DNA from: Cylindrotheca closterium
Taxonomy: Eukaryota; Bacillariophyta; Bacillariophyceae; Bacillariales; Bacillariaceae
Reading direction: 5' to 3'
DNA length: 64,000 bases
Assembly: GCA_933822405.4 (NCBI GenBank)
Contig: CAKOGP040002047.1
Location: forward strand, 834-64,833
Shown: piece by piece, positions 1 to 9,880 of the stretch
How positions within the stretch are numbered: position 1 is the stretch's first letter
Layout of the letters: every line of letters starts with the position of its first letter
Made by a program: the position numbers and the translations under genes
The notes under the pieces: generated by a model
The model's database searches: none
Seen by the model: only the letters and a program-made list of their open reading frames with translations
What the model was told of the DNA's origin: nothing

Positions 1-1370
1 CTGATGTTGGTGCAGAAGTCGGTCCGGAAGTAGGTCCGCTAGTTGGACTAGATGTAGGTCCAGAAGTAGGTCCACTTGTTGGTCCAGCGGTGGGACCAAT
101 GGTAGGACCTGAAGTCGGTCCGGAAGTAGGTCCACTGGTTGGGCCACTTGTAGGCGCGCTTGTTGGTCCTGATGTTGGTGCAGAAGTCGGTCCGGAAGTA
201 GGTCCGCTAGTTGGACTAGATGTAGGTCCAGAAGTAGGTCCACTTGTTGGTCCAGCGGTGGGACCAATGGTAGGACCTGAAGTCGGTCCGGAAGTCGGTC
301 CACTGGTTGGGCCACTTGTAGGCGCGCTTGTTGGTCCTGATGTTGGTCCTGATGTTGGTCCTGATGTTGGTGCAGAAGTCGGTCCGGAAGTAGGTCCACT
401 AGTCGGACCAGATGTAGGGCCACTTGTTGGTCCTGATGTTGGTGCAGAAGTCGGTCCGGAAGTAGGTCCGCTAGTTGGACTAGATGTAGGTCCAGAAGTA
501 GGTCCACTTGTTGGTCCAGCGGTGGGACCAATGGTAGGACCTGAAGTCGGTCCGGAAGTAGGTCCACTGGTTGGGCCACTTGTAGGCGCGCTTGTTGGTC
601 CTGATGTTGGTGCAGAAGTCGGTCCGGAAGTAGGTCCGCTAGTTGGACTAGATGTAGGTCCAGAAGTAGGTCCACTTGTTGGTCCAGCGGTGGGACCAAT
701 GGTAGGACCTGAAGTCGGTCCGGAAGTCGGTCCACTGGTTGGGCCACTTGTAGGCGCGCTTGTTGGTCCTGATGTTGGTCCTGATGTTGGTCCTGATGTT
801 GGTGCAGAAGTCGGTCCGGAAGTAGGTCCACTAGTCGGACCAGATGTAGGGCCACTTGTTGGTCCTGATGTTGGTGCAGAAGTCGGTCCGGAAGTAGGTC
901 CGCTAGTTGGACTAGATGTAGGTCCAGAAGTAGGTCCACTTGTTGGTCCAGCGGTGGGACCAATGGTAGGACCTGAAGTCGGTCCGGAAGTCGGTCCACT
1001 GGTTGGGCCACTTGTAGGCGCGCTTGTTGGTCCTGATGTTGGTCCTGATGTTGGTGCAGAAGTCGGTCCGGAAGTAGGTCCACTAGTCGGACCAGATGTA
1101 GGGCCACTTGTTGGTCCAGCAGTGGGACCAATGGTAGGACCTGAAGTCGGTCCGGAAGTCGGTCCACTGGTTGGGCCACTTGTATGCGCGCTTGTTGGTC
1201 CTGATGTTGGTGCAGAAGTCGGTCCGGAAGTAGGTCCACTAGTCGGACCAGATGTAGGGCCGCTTGTTGGTCCAGCAGTGGGACCAATGGTAGGATCTGA
1301 AGTCGGTCCGGAAGTCGGTCCACTGGTTGGGCCACTTGTAGGCGCGCTTGTTGGTCCTGATGTTGGTGCA
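1..1370. repeat. 432-bp higher-order tandem repeat inside the P-T-S coding region
   Basis: The 12-bp P-T-S-x units are organised into near-identical larger blocks. The marker ccaatggt recurs with spacings of about 168, 264, 168, 264, 168 and 156 bp, so the higher-order unit is 432 bp (144 codons). Copies start at 1, 433 and 865, and the third is shortened. From about 1370 to 2735 the 12-bp units continue but are diverged from one another. The near identity of the left blocks points to recent expansion by unequal exchange. Confidence 0.85.
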
Positions 1371-3115
1371 GAAGTAGGTCCGCTAGTTGGCCCGCTTGTT
1401 GGTCCACTTGTCGGACGTTGTGTTGGCGCAGAGGTGGGCCCAGAGGTTGGCCCAGAGGTAGGGCCACTGGTTGGTCCGGCACTTGGTCCAGAAGTAGGTT
1501 TCCTGGTAGGTCCACTTGTTGGTTCAGATGTTGGAGTTGATGAGGGTCCCGGTGTGGGTGCGCTGGTTGGACCAGAGGTAGGTCCAGATGTGGGCTCATT
1601 CGTTGGTCCGCTTGTTGGACCTGATGTTGGGCCGCCCGTTGGTCCAGACGTAGGTCCTGAAGTTGGCCCGCGTGTTGGTTCAGATGTTGGGTCGTTGGTT
1701 GGTCCAGAGGTCGGTGCGCTAGTAGGGCTGGAAGTAGGCGCAGAAGTCGGACCGTTGGTTGGTCCAGAGGTCGGTCCACTGGTTGGCCCGCTTGTGGGTC
1801 CTAGTGTTGGCCGTAATGTCGGCCCATTGGTTGGTACGCTGGTAGGGGCGCTTGTAGGTCCTGACGTAGGACCGTTAGTTGGTAGAGATGTAGGTCCTGA
1901 GGTTGGACCGTTTGTTGGGCTCGATGTAGGACCTGGGGTGGGGCCAGCAGTAGGTCCACTAGTTGGTCCAGATGTAGGCTGCCTAGTTGGTCCATCAGTT
2001 GGTTCATCAGTTGGTCCATCAGTCGGTCCCGATGTGGGTCCGGAAGTAGGCCCAGAAGTCGGTGCAGTTGTAGGACCTGAGGTTGGTCCACTTGTTGGTC
2101 CTGGTGTGGGGCCAGAGGTAGGGCCTGCAGTCGGGGTAGAAGTTGGTCCAAAAGTTGGTCCTGATGTGGGGCTAGAAGTTGGACCTCTTGTGGGTCCCGA
2201 AGTTGGTCCTCTGGTTGGTCCGGCTGTAGGACCCAAAGTAGGCTCGTTTGTAGGGCCAGATGTGGGGCTGCTGGTGGGTCCACTTGTTGGACCAGCTGTT
2301 GGTCCACTCGTTGGAACAAAGGTAGGATTTGTTGTTGGTCCACTTGTTGGTCCCATGGTAGGTTCGGAAGTCGGTCCATTTGTTGGTCCACTTGTAGGTC
2401 CTGTTGTTGGACTTGACGTTGGACCTGCAGACGGGCCAAAAGTAGGAAAAGGTGTTGGTCCAGATGTAGGTCCACTGGTCGGAATTCTAGTCGGCCCAGA
2501 AGTTGGTCCACTCGTAGGCACACTGCTTGGCGCAGAAGTAGGTCCACTGGTTGGACCGCTTGAAGGACCAGATGATGGCATTGACGTAGGCCCTGAAGTG
2601 GGTACAGAAGTAGGTAGAGAGGTTGGACCCGAGGTGGGGTTCATTGTCGGCCCAGATGTAGGCCCTGAAGTTGGCAGACTAGTAGGTCCCGCAGTAGGAG
2701 GATTCAAAGTAGACGGTGCTGCTGACGGACTAGGATCGTAGATATAACAAGTCCATGTCGCAGAGCCCGAAGTGGCACCGACAGATCCTGTTCCAGAATA
2801 TCGATCGTCGCAACCATTGGTAAAGATCAAAGGATCACATGTACTGACGACGTTTGAGTTCTCATTGTAGTAACAACGGCAACGTTTGTTGCCCGGCTTG
2901 TAGCTGAATCCAACCAAGTCGGTATCGTCCGCTTCCAAACACTTGTCAAAGCATTCGTTTGCGCTGTCAAGCGGCTCAGCTTCTGCCTGATCGTAAAACC
3001 TATCGGCAGTCTCTGTGCAAAATCCAGGCCCAAAAGAGCTAAAGCTCTGGGCGTTGCTAATGCGCACCGTACCAATCAAAACAAGAAAGATCCGCAAGAT
3101 CATTGAGTTGTTCAT
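1..3115 (-). CDS. Secreted P-T-S repeat protein, N-terminal part (3' end outside window)
   Basis: The minus strand is open from an ATG at 3115 to the window edge (about 1,038 codons, no stop, no intron). Residues 1-22 form a signal peptide (hydrophobic core ILRIFLVLIGTV, likely cut near SNA-Q). A Cys-rich domain of about 100 residues follows, with at least eight Cys and a CRCYYNE stretch, somewhat like PAN/WSC-type extracellular modules. From about residue 125 the chain is only P-T-S-x units (PTSGPTSG, PTSAPTS). Such P-T-rich stretches are common in diatom secreted and wall-associated proteins and are probably heavily O-glycosylated. The function is inferred as extracellular or cell-surface; no enzyme domain is visible. 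The plus strand of the same repeats is also open (90-2741, V-G-P units), but this is a consequence of the repeat composition. Confidence 0.8.
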   Translation of the reverse strand, partial: MNNSMILRIFLVLIGTVRISNAQSFSSFGPGFCTETADRFYDQAEAEPLDSANECFDKCLEADDTDLVGFSYKPGNKRCRCYYNENSNVVSTCDPLIFTNGCDDRYSGTGSVGATSGSATWTCYIYDPSPSAAPSTLNPPTAGPTSLPTSGPTSGPTMNPTSGPTSLPTSVPTSGPTSMPSSGPSSGPTSGPTSAPSSVPTSGPTSGPTRIPTSGPTSGPTPFPTFGPSAGPTSSPTTGPTSGPTNGPTSEPTMGPTSGPTTNPTFVPTSGPTAGPTSGPTSSPTSGPTNEPTLGPTAGPTRGPTSGPTRGPTSSPTSGPTFGPTSTPTAGPTSGPTPGPTSGPTSGPTTAPTSGPTSGPTSGPTDGPTDEPTDGPTRQPTSGPTSGPTAGPTPGPTSSPTNGPTSGPTSLPTNGPTSGPTSAPTSVPTNGPTLRPTLGPTSGPTSGPTSGPTNGPTSAPTSSPTSAPTSGPTNDPTSEPTRGPTSGPTSGPTGGPTSGPTSGPTNEPTSGPTSGPTSAPTPGPSSTPTSEPTSGPTRKPTSGPSAGPTSGPTSGPTSGPTSAPTQRPTSGPTSGPTSGPTSAPTSGPTSAPTSGPTSGPTSGPTSDPTIGPTAGPTSGPTSGPTSGPTSGPTSAPTSGPTSAHTSGPTSGPTSGPTSGPTIGPTAGPTSGPTSGPTSGPTSGPTSAPTSGPTSGPTSAPTSGPTSGPTSGPTSGPTIGPTAGPTSGPTSGPTSSPTSGPTSGPTSAPTSGPTSGPTSGPTSGPTSGPTSAPTSGPTSGPTSGPTSAPTSGPTSGPTSGPTSGPTIGPTAGPTSGPTSGPTSSPTSGPTSGPTSAPTSGPTSAPTSGPTSGPTSGPTSGPTIGPTAGPTSGPTSGPTSSPTSGPTSGPTSAPTSGPTSGPTSGPTSGPTSGPTSAPTSGPTSGPTSGPTSAPTSGPTSGPTSGPTSGPTIGPTAGPTSGPTSGPTSSPTSGPTSGPTSAPTSGPTSAPTSGPTSGPTSGPTSGPTIGPTAGPTSGPTSGPTSSPTSGPTSGPTSAPTS

Positions 3116-3849
3116 GACTTCCTTTTGTCTTAGTCTAGAAAGATGATACAGAACAAAATGTTCAGATTCGATGGATCAATGGATGTGAATTTCTTTTTGG
3201 TCTCCAGCGTTGTGGGAATCTCAAATTGTAAGCATTGACCGTTCCAACTCACCGATCAACAAACGGCCACCAGCGAAACCGACAACACGCAGTTTCCCCC
3301 CAGTCTACGATTTGAATCTTGCACGTCACGATCGTTCTAGTATTGGTAATGTTGTGTACATGGAATGAATCGCGAGCAACTCTTTCCAAGATCCACATCG
3401 TGGGCACTCAGTTCCAATGCGTTGAATTCTACTGAGCCTAGGCGCCATACCGCATATCCATTGAGGTGCAGATGAATCGATATCTCAAAAGAGCATTCTT
3501 TTGAAACTCCTAGCAATCAACGGATGTAAAATATGTGATTCCGCACTTGAAATACTGAATTCTTCTCCACGCTTGGCATCGGTATGTTCAAGCTCCGTGC
3601 TGAAAATAGGATAATTTGTTCCACGGTACTGGTGTCAATAACTTTAGTACAAGTATTTTACAAGCAACATCATCAATTTTGTTCATGTTTGTTTGTTTCT
3701 CTTGTTCGCGATGCGCAAAATCGACTCGTTGGATCCGAAACGCCACGTTTGTACCATCTCATCCACGACTGATTTTCAAAAAAGATGGCGGCACGTCTGA
3801 TTTCAGTTGTCGTTGTCAACAAGACCACAACACAAATTACAAGTACAAA
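3116..3849. other. Intergenic region, divergent promoters
   Basis: This lies between the divergent P-T-S gene and the 2OG oxygenase gene. Short open frames here begin with TTG or lack recognisable features. I see no RNA gene or repeat. Confidence 0.5.
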
Positions 3850-4617
3850 ATGTTTTCTAGCCTATTTCAGACCCAGCTTGGAGTCCAAAAAGTTGACTAC
3901 TCCACAAAATATAATCTAGATGATTGTCTAAACAGTGCGGATGATCGAGCAAACAAAGTCAAGTTCCACAAGATTGGCATTCCTGAGTCGATTCATGCCG
4001 ACAAGTCATGTTTTGTGATCAACCATGTCCTATCACCAAATGAATGTACGGGAACCATTGCACGAGCAGAAAACGCAGGATTCCGACAAGCGCTGGTCAA
4101 TGTTGGCGGAGGTGAAATGCTCATGGAAGATTACAGAAATTCAGACCGCTGCATCATTGATGATCACACATTTGCCAAAACCGTTTTTGAGAGAATCAAA
4201 GGTATGCTTCCCGAAACGATTGAAGGAATGGATAGATGCACATGGAAATTGAAGGGTTTGAACGAGAGAATGCGAATCCTCCGCTATGGAGAGGGCAATT
4301 TCTTTGCGGAACACAGGGATGGAGCATATGGAAGAAACAGAAATGAGCAGTCATTCCTGACTATCATGATCTATCTCAATGATGGTAATAAGGACTTTGT
4401 CGGCGGTGCTACGAACTTTATTGCTTCTCCTCGAGGAGAACGAATTCATCGAATTATCAGTGAAGTTGTACCAAGAACCGGAATGGTATTGGTATTTGAC
4501 CATCGATTGATGCACGAAGGTGCTAGACTTTTCAGCGGAAAGAAGTATGCTATCCGAACAGACGTCATGTACGAACGAACTGATGAAGAAGGTAGCACTG
4601 TACTAGACATGTCGTAA
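3850..4617 (+). CDS. 2-oxoglutarate/Fe(II)-dependent oxygenase, prolyl 4-hydroxylase-like
   Basis: A 255-residue protein with the double-stranded beta-helix signature of 2OG-Fe(II) oxygenases. The iron ligands are visible as H155-x-D157 (FAEHRDG) and H222 (LMHEGA), and R236 (YAIRTD) is the likely 2-oxoglutarate-binding basic residue. The spacing matches the P4H family domain, which hydroxylates protein side chains or small substrates using O2 and 2-oxoglutarate. I chose the ATG at 3850 (context acaaaATGt). The frame is open upstream to about 3616, where the only earlier ATG is at 3685 and the translation looks like leader sequence. No clear signal peptide follows the chosen start, so a cytosolic or nuclear site is likely. 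The substrate is unknown. Confidence 0.78.
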   Translation: MFSSLFQTQLGVQKVDYSTKYNLDDCLNSADDRANKVKFHKIGIPESIHADKSCFVINHVLSPNECTGTIARAENAGFRQALVNVGGGEMLMEDYRNSDRCIIDDHTFAKTVFERIKGMLPETIEGMDRCTWKLKGLNERMRILRYGEGNFFAEHRDGAYGRNRNEQSFLTIMIYLNDGNKDFVGGATNFIASPRGERIHRIISEVVPRTGMVLVFDHRLMHEGARLFSGKKYAIRTDVMYERTDEEGSTVLDMS

Positions 4618-4914
4618 ACATGAAGACGACTGAGGGCAATGTCACTCCACAACCGATGATAGACGTGTGATACATGATTAGAAAGGATAAAACAAAAGAT
4701 GTGTTCTACTCGTACGATGCGTTTTCCGTTGTGTCTGCACTTGTGGTCCGTAGCTGTTGCAATCAACCATTCATGTCATTACTGTACTGTGTACTGTACT
4801 GTACAGTAGGCGGCGATTTAGATTGTCACTAAAGTAGTACGTTGTGGATTTGGTGACTATGACCGCATGACAAATTTCGATTTCCTTCGTAAAATCTTTT
4901 GCACCTGAATAACA

Positions 4915-7818
4915 ATGACCGTTTCTCCACGGCCCTCCAGAGACGAATCCTTCATATTGGAGAAAGATTCATCACTGCGAAAATTATTTGATGGTTTAGC
5001 AGATCTCCACGACCAGTTTGAAGAACTTCAAAAGGAATCTTTCTATGGGATCCCCGAAGATCAAGGTCGGCGTGAAAGTACCTTTCTATCTGATGATGAC
5101 GGGCTAGATGCATTACGACGTGAATTGGAGGGTATTTGCCTACCGGAATACCAAGAATGGCAACAAGAAGAGCGATCAGTGGAATCGATGCCATCCAAAC
5201 GGCCTCGCTCTTCCATATCTTTACCGATTGTGTCCAAGATGGCAGACCACGAGAAAATCAACGACGTAATTGCCGCCCGAGAAAAAACAAACGGCATCCG
5301 TCTTGCGGAATCCTCTGCTGCTGCAATGGAAATGATTAAAGAAGATTCAGAGATAAGCGAAAATATTGGAATGACCCCCGATACAATGCTCAATGAACTT
5401 GGTGCTGTGTTGAGTAAATACGAAGTTCCAATGGGTCTTATGAACAAGCTCATGATGCTCAGTGAATTCGAAGTTTTGAAATTCATGATTGATGACGCGG
5501 GTAGCATGGCTCTATGCGATTCAAATATGAGAGGGAGCATAAAAGCCCCGCTATCTCGTTGGAATGAAGCCCAAGGACGACTCAAGGAACTACTAGAAAT
5601 CTTGGCATATGTTCCCTTTCATCAAATTACAATTGAGTTTCTGAATCGATCAACTACGATCTCTTTGGAACGAAATGGTCGGAATCCCGCAGCCTTCTTG
5701 GCCGACGCAATTGCTCAAGTTGATGAGGAATTTGCAAAACCGCCCGCAGGAACTTCTTTGTTTTTGGAAAGGCTTACTCAATCGCTCACGGAATCTCCCG
5801 GAATCAAGATTGCCCGGTGGTACTTTGGTGATGGCAAACCACAAGGTGGTGATACGGCACAAGAGCAAATTGTCAACCTAGTAATGAATCGTGACAATCC
5901 GGCCGGTAATCCAATAACCTTTGTGAGTTGTACCAATGTGGATGACGACGTCGAATGGATGAAGGATTTAGAAGAGATTGCTCCGTTTTGTAGTGAATAT
6001 GATGATTACCAGACCGAAGCTGGAGAAGTGTTGAGAGATCAAGGAATGGCCATGCCATATAGCAAAGGATTTCATTTGGTGGGAACCCTTGTAGCTGCAA
6101 TAAACCCAGATGACCTGGATGCCATGGATGAGAGTGTACCGTTTACCAAGACCACTTTGGATAATCTTCTGGGCATTCAGCACACGGAAGAAATGTATCG
6201 TCACTATTTCAGATGTTTCCAAGTGGCACAGAGCAAGCGTCAAGTGATATCTGATGCCGACAGGTTGAAGAAGTCAATGAAATGGGACTATGATGAATTC
6301 TTCACGGCTTCAGGTCCTTCCAATATTCCTTCGGTCCAACGCTATGAAACGGAGCTGAAGCAAATATCAGCACCCTCCAGAGCCGATTCGTTCATATTGG
6401 AGAAAGATTCATCACTGCGAAAATTATTTGATGGTTTAGCAGATCTCCACGACCAGTTTGAAGAACTTCAAAAGGAATCTTTCTATGGGATCCCCGAAGA
6501 TCAAGTTCGGCGTGAAAGTACCTTTCTATCTGATGATGACGGGCTAGATACATTACGACGTGAATTGGAGGGTATTTGCCTACCGGAATACCAAGAATGG
6601 CAACAAGAAGAGCGTTCAGTGGAATCGATGCCATCCAAACGGCCTCGCTCTTCCATATCTTTACCGATTGTGTCCAAGATGGCAGACCACGAGAAAATCA
6701 ACGACGTAATTGCCGCCCGAGGAAAAACAAACGGCATCCGTCTTGCGGAATCCTCTGCTGCTGCCATGGAAATGATTAAAGAAGATTCAGAGATAAGCGA
6801 AAATATTGGAATGACCCCCGATACAATGCTCAATGAACTTGGTGCTGTGTTGAGTAAATACGAAGTTCCAATGGGTCTTATGAACAAGCTCATGATGCTC
6901 AGTGAATTCGAAGTTTTGAAATTCATGATTGATGACGCGGGTAGCATGGCTCTATGCGATTCAAATATGAGAGGGAGCATAAAAGCCCCGCTATCTCGTT
7001 GGAATGAAGCCCAAGGACGACTCAAGGAACTACTAGAAATCTTGGCATATGTTCCCTTTCATCAAATTACAATTGAGTTTCTGAATCGATCAACTACGAT
7101 CTCTTTGGAACGAAATGGTCGGAATCCCGCAGCCTTCTTGGCCGACGCAATTGCTCAAGTTGATGAGGAATTTGCAAAACCGCCCGCAGGAACTTCTTTG
7201 TTTTTGGAAAGGCTTACTCAATCGCTCACGGAATCTCCCGGAATCAAGATTGCCCGGTGGTACTTTGGTGATGGCAAACCACAAGGTGGTGATACGGCAC
7301 AAGAGCAAATTGTCAACCTAGTAATGAATCGTGACAATCCGGCCGGTAATCCAATAACCTTTGTGAGTTGTACCAATGTGGATGACGACGTCGAATGGAT
7401 GAAGGATTTAGAAGAGATTGCTCCGTTTTGTAGTGAATATGATGATTACCAGACCGAAGCTGGAGAAGTGTTGAGAGATCAAGGAATGGCCATGCCATAT
7501 AGCAAAGGATTTCATTTGGTGGGAACCCTTGTAGCTGCAATAAACCCAGATGACCTGGATGCCATGGATGAGAGTGTACCGTTTACCAAGACCACTTTGG
7601 ATAATCTTCTGGGCATTCAGCACACGGAAGAAATGTATCGTCACTATTTCAGATGTTTCCAAGTGGCACAGAGCAAGCGTCAAGTGATATCTGATGCCGA
7701 CAGGTTGAAGAAGTCAATGAAATGGGACTATGATGAATTCTTCACGGCTTCAGGTCCTTCCAATATTCCTTCGGTCCAACGCTATGAAACGGAGCTTAAA
7801 CGAATAACAGGATATTGA
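4915..7818 (+). CDS. Tandem two-copy vWA-like domain protein
   Basis: A 967-residue protein made of two almost identical halves of 480 residues. Each half has a short N-terminal helix-rich part, then a domain resembling von Willebrand factor A: a MIDAS-like motif MIDDAGSM (D193 and D673, with Ala in place of the first Ser of D-x-S-x-S), an SRWNEAQGRLKELLEIL helix, PFHQITIEFLNRS, and an FGDGKP segment in the place of the family's TDG-x-P. vWA domains of this soluble type mediate metal-dependent protein interaction. There is no signal peptide or membrane segment. The ATG at 4915 (aacaATGacc) is the only reasonable start. The fold assignment is by motif only. Confidence 0.7.
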   Translation: MTVSPRPSRDESFILEKDSSLRKLFDGLADLHDQFEELQKESFYGIPEDQGRRESTFLSDDDGLDALRRELEGICLPEYQEWQQEERSVESMPSKRPRSSISLPIVSKMADHEKINDVIAAREKTNGIRLAESSAAAMEMIKEDSEISENIGMTPDTMLNELGAVLSKYEVPMGLMNKLMMLSEFEVLKFMIDDAGSMALCDSNMRGSIKAPLSRWNEAQGRLKELLEILAYVPFHQITIEFLNRSTTISLERNGRNPAAFLADAIAQVDEEFAKPPAGTSLFLERLTQSLTESPGIKIARWYFGDGKPQGGDTAQEQIVNLVMNRDNPAGNPITFVSCTNVDDDVEWMKDLEEIAPFCSEYDDYQTEAGEVLRDQGMAMPYSKGFHLVGTLVAAINPDDLDAMDESVPFTKTTLDNLLGIQHTEEMYRHYFRCFQVAQSKRQVISDADRLKKSMKWDYDEFFTASGPSNIPSVQRYETELKQISAPSRADSFILEKDSSLRKLFDGLADLHDQFEELQKESFYGIPEDQVRRESTFLSDDDGLDTLRRELEGICLPEYQEWQQEERSVESMPSKRPRSSISLPIVSKMADHEKINDVIAARGKTNGIRLAESSAAAMEMIKEDSEISENIGMTPDTMLNELGAVLSKYEVPMGLMNKLMMLSEFEVLKFMIDDAGSMALCDSNMRGSIKAPLSRWNEAQGRLKELLEILAYVPFHQITIEFLNRSTTISLERNGRNPAAFLADAIAQVDEEFAKPPAGTSLFLERLTQSLTESPGIKIARWYFGDGKPQGGDTAQEQIVNLVMNRDNPAGNPITFVSCTNVDDDVEWMKDLEEIAPFCSEYDDYQTEAGEVLRDQGMAMPYSKGFHLVGTLVAAINPDDLDAMDESVPFTKTTLDNLLGIQHTEEMYRHYFRCFQVAQSKRQVISDADRLKKSMKWDYDEFFTASGPSNIPSVQRYETELKRITGY
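4933..7812 (+). repeat. In-frame 1,440-bp tandem duplication
   Basis: Bases 4933-6372 and 6373-7812 are direct repeats offset by exactly 1,440 bp (480 codons). About a dozen differences lie in the first roughly 400 bp and at the last codons. From about 5330 to 6350 I find no difference from the second copy, i.e. around 1 kb of identity. Confidence 0.93.
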
Positions 7819-8152
7819 TGCCTTATCCAATGATCCCTTCCAAATACTTGCACTTTTAGTTTACAAGTGGTCAAAGTTATTCTAGAGAATAAAAATTAAA
7901 GTAAATTCTATGTTCTATTCCAGCTCTTTCCATAGATGTACCAGGTACCTGGTACCGGTACGGTGCAAAAGTACCAGGTACAGACAGCGTCTGCGAGTGA
8001 CGATCGATTGATTACTATTACCCCAAGCGCATGCAGTTCTTATCCAATCTGATTAGTCCATTTCGCACATACGCATCCAAACATCCAACGAAGTCAGAAA
8101 GAGTCTTATTATTAAGGACTTCTTGTCTTCAATCCAAAAACGTGACAGCAGA
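7819..8152. other. Intergenic region with GGTACC-type simple repeat
   Basis: It contains a GTAC-rich palindromic stretch at about 7938-7982 (ccaggtacctggtaccggta and a second ccaggtac), the same kind of repeat seen at 27.2-27.5 kb and 63.2 kb. Otherwise it is featureless. Confidence 0.5.
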
Positions 8153-9834
8153 ATGAAAGCAAAACCAATCTGGACGGTAACGAACAGTGCAGCAAGAAAA
8201 ATGGTGAAATCTGAGTTCACAAGTTTATCGAGAAACGCAGAACACATGAGTGTCGGTTCGAATTGCCCATCATGGAACCGTCATGCTACATCGGCAGTTC
8301 AGACACGCCTCTACCACTCGACGGGATCTACACCAGCTGAAGATGATCGAATCAGTGCACCTAGAGCTGCCAAGGCAGTGGGTCTACTTCCTACATATTT
8401 GGCCGATGCGCGAGCTGTGGAACAGTATTCACTATCGACTCCCAATGGAGCTCTTCAACTGAGTGTGGCTGAAAACCAGCTGCTAGAGGATTTGCTTGTG
8501 CCATCATTGACAGAGTTTTCGTCAACGCTAGCGTTCCCAGCAGACGCAATCTACTACCAGCCTACGCAGGGCCGAGAATCGTTTCGAAAAGCAATGGCAG
8601 CGTATCTTGAAGATATGTTAAAGCTGAGTAAACCAATGGACGCAGATGGAATTGTGGTGGGAGCCGGTTGCAATGCGGTCTTGGAAAATCTTTGCATCTC
8701 TTTGGCTGAGCCTGGTGAAGGAGTCATGATTCCGACGCCATATTGTGAGTTTGTCTAGTTCTTGTACCTCACCTTCACGACTGATCGTGATGAAATTCAC
8801 TAAAGTCCTCTCCTCTCCTTCCTCCTTCAGATGCTGCATTCGAGTTCGACCTTGTTGCACGAGCCGGTATGTAAATTCAGCCAGTCTTTTCCTGTACTTC
8901 CTTGTCAAAACAGACTAACCAAAATGATATATTTTCAGGCTTATCTATTTCTCCCGTGACAACGATGGAGTATCAAGATTTTGATAGAGAGAGTAACATC
9001 ATCCCTCACGAAGCGTACTATCCCAATCGGGCCTCTCTTGACGCGGCCGTGAAAATGTCACTCGCGAATGGCGTGAATCCTAGAATCCTTTTGCTGAGTC
9101 ACCCTCAGAATCCCCTTGGAATCTGTTACCCACCAGAGGTTGTCAGCGAAATCATAGACTGGTGTAGAGAGAAAAAGATCCACTTGATTACCGATGAAAT
9201 CTACGCTGGCAGTGTATACCGTGATGATGCCAATTTTGTTTCCGTTCTCGAGTTGGCCTCTACTGGAGATGGCGAAGCGTTGGGACTTGGCCCTTACATT
9301 CATTTGGTATATGCTCTGTCCAAGGACTTTGCTCTCTCCGGTTTACGTGTGGGCGCGTTGTACTCAGAAAACCCAAAAATTCGGGTCCCACTTCAAAAGT
9401 TGAATGACTTGTGCTGTATCTCGTCTCATACACAGCTTTTGGTGGAGAAAATGCTGACAACAGCCTCCGATGACCCAAATGTTTCTTGGACTCAGGGATT
9501 TCGCGCAACGAGCCACGAGCGATTGAGGAAACGCGGTGATGCGTGGCACAGCACTCTTGACGAGCTTGGTATTCCATACCTAAAGGGAACAGCAGGTCTA
9601 TTCGTTTGGATGGACTTTCAAGAATTTTTGCCAGCGATGGGTTCTGATGACGAACGCGAACGAAAGCTATACTTGGAGCTCTTGAAGGAATTTGGTCTCT
9701 TGTTCACACCTGGAAGTAGCATGAAGAACGAAAAACCTGGTTTCTTTAGATGCGTGTTCACTGCTGCCAGCAACGAAGAGTTTGACCTTGGTATGAAGCG
9801 ACTGAAAAAGTACGTTCATGCCAAGCGTTCTTAG
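8153..9834 (+). CDS. ACC-synthase-like PLP aminotransferase (3 exons)
   Basis: Exons 8153-8744, 8831-8866 and 8939-9834, joined in phase across two short GT-AG introns, give 507 residues. It is a fold-type I PLP enzyme of the class I/II aminotransferase family closest to 1-aminocyclopropane-1-carboxylate synthases. Visible hallmarks are SVAENQLLED, the PYYAAF segment recreated by splicing, DEIYAGSVY, and the PLP-lysine motif LSKDFALSGLRVG. The first about 60 residues are basic and Ser/Thr-rich with RLYHSTG, suggesting a mitochondrial presequence if the first ATG (8153) is used; an ATG at 8246 would remove most of it. In diatoms this family may act as general aminotransferases or lyases rather than make ACC, so the substrate is not assigned. 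Confidence 0.85.
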
Positions 9835-9880
9835 ACCTGTTGCTACTAATGAATAGAAGTGTTCAGACGACTCTAGTTTA

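Noticed and set aside
1801..2547. Leu/Gln/Asp-rich minus-strand frame over the P-T-S repeats
   Set aside because: It is an alternative frame of the simple repeat; the P-T-S frame with signal peptide explains the region.
8902..9834. Aminotransferase as two separate genes
   Set aside because: A 36-bp exon at 8831-8866 joins both halves in phase and restores the PYYAAF segment.
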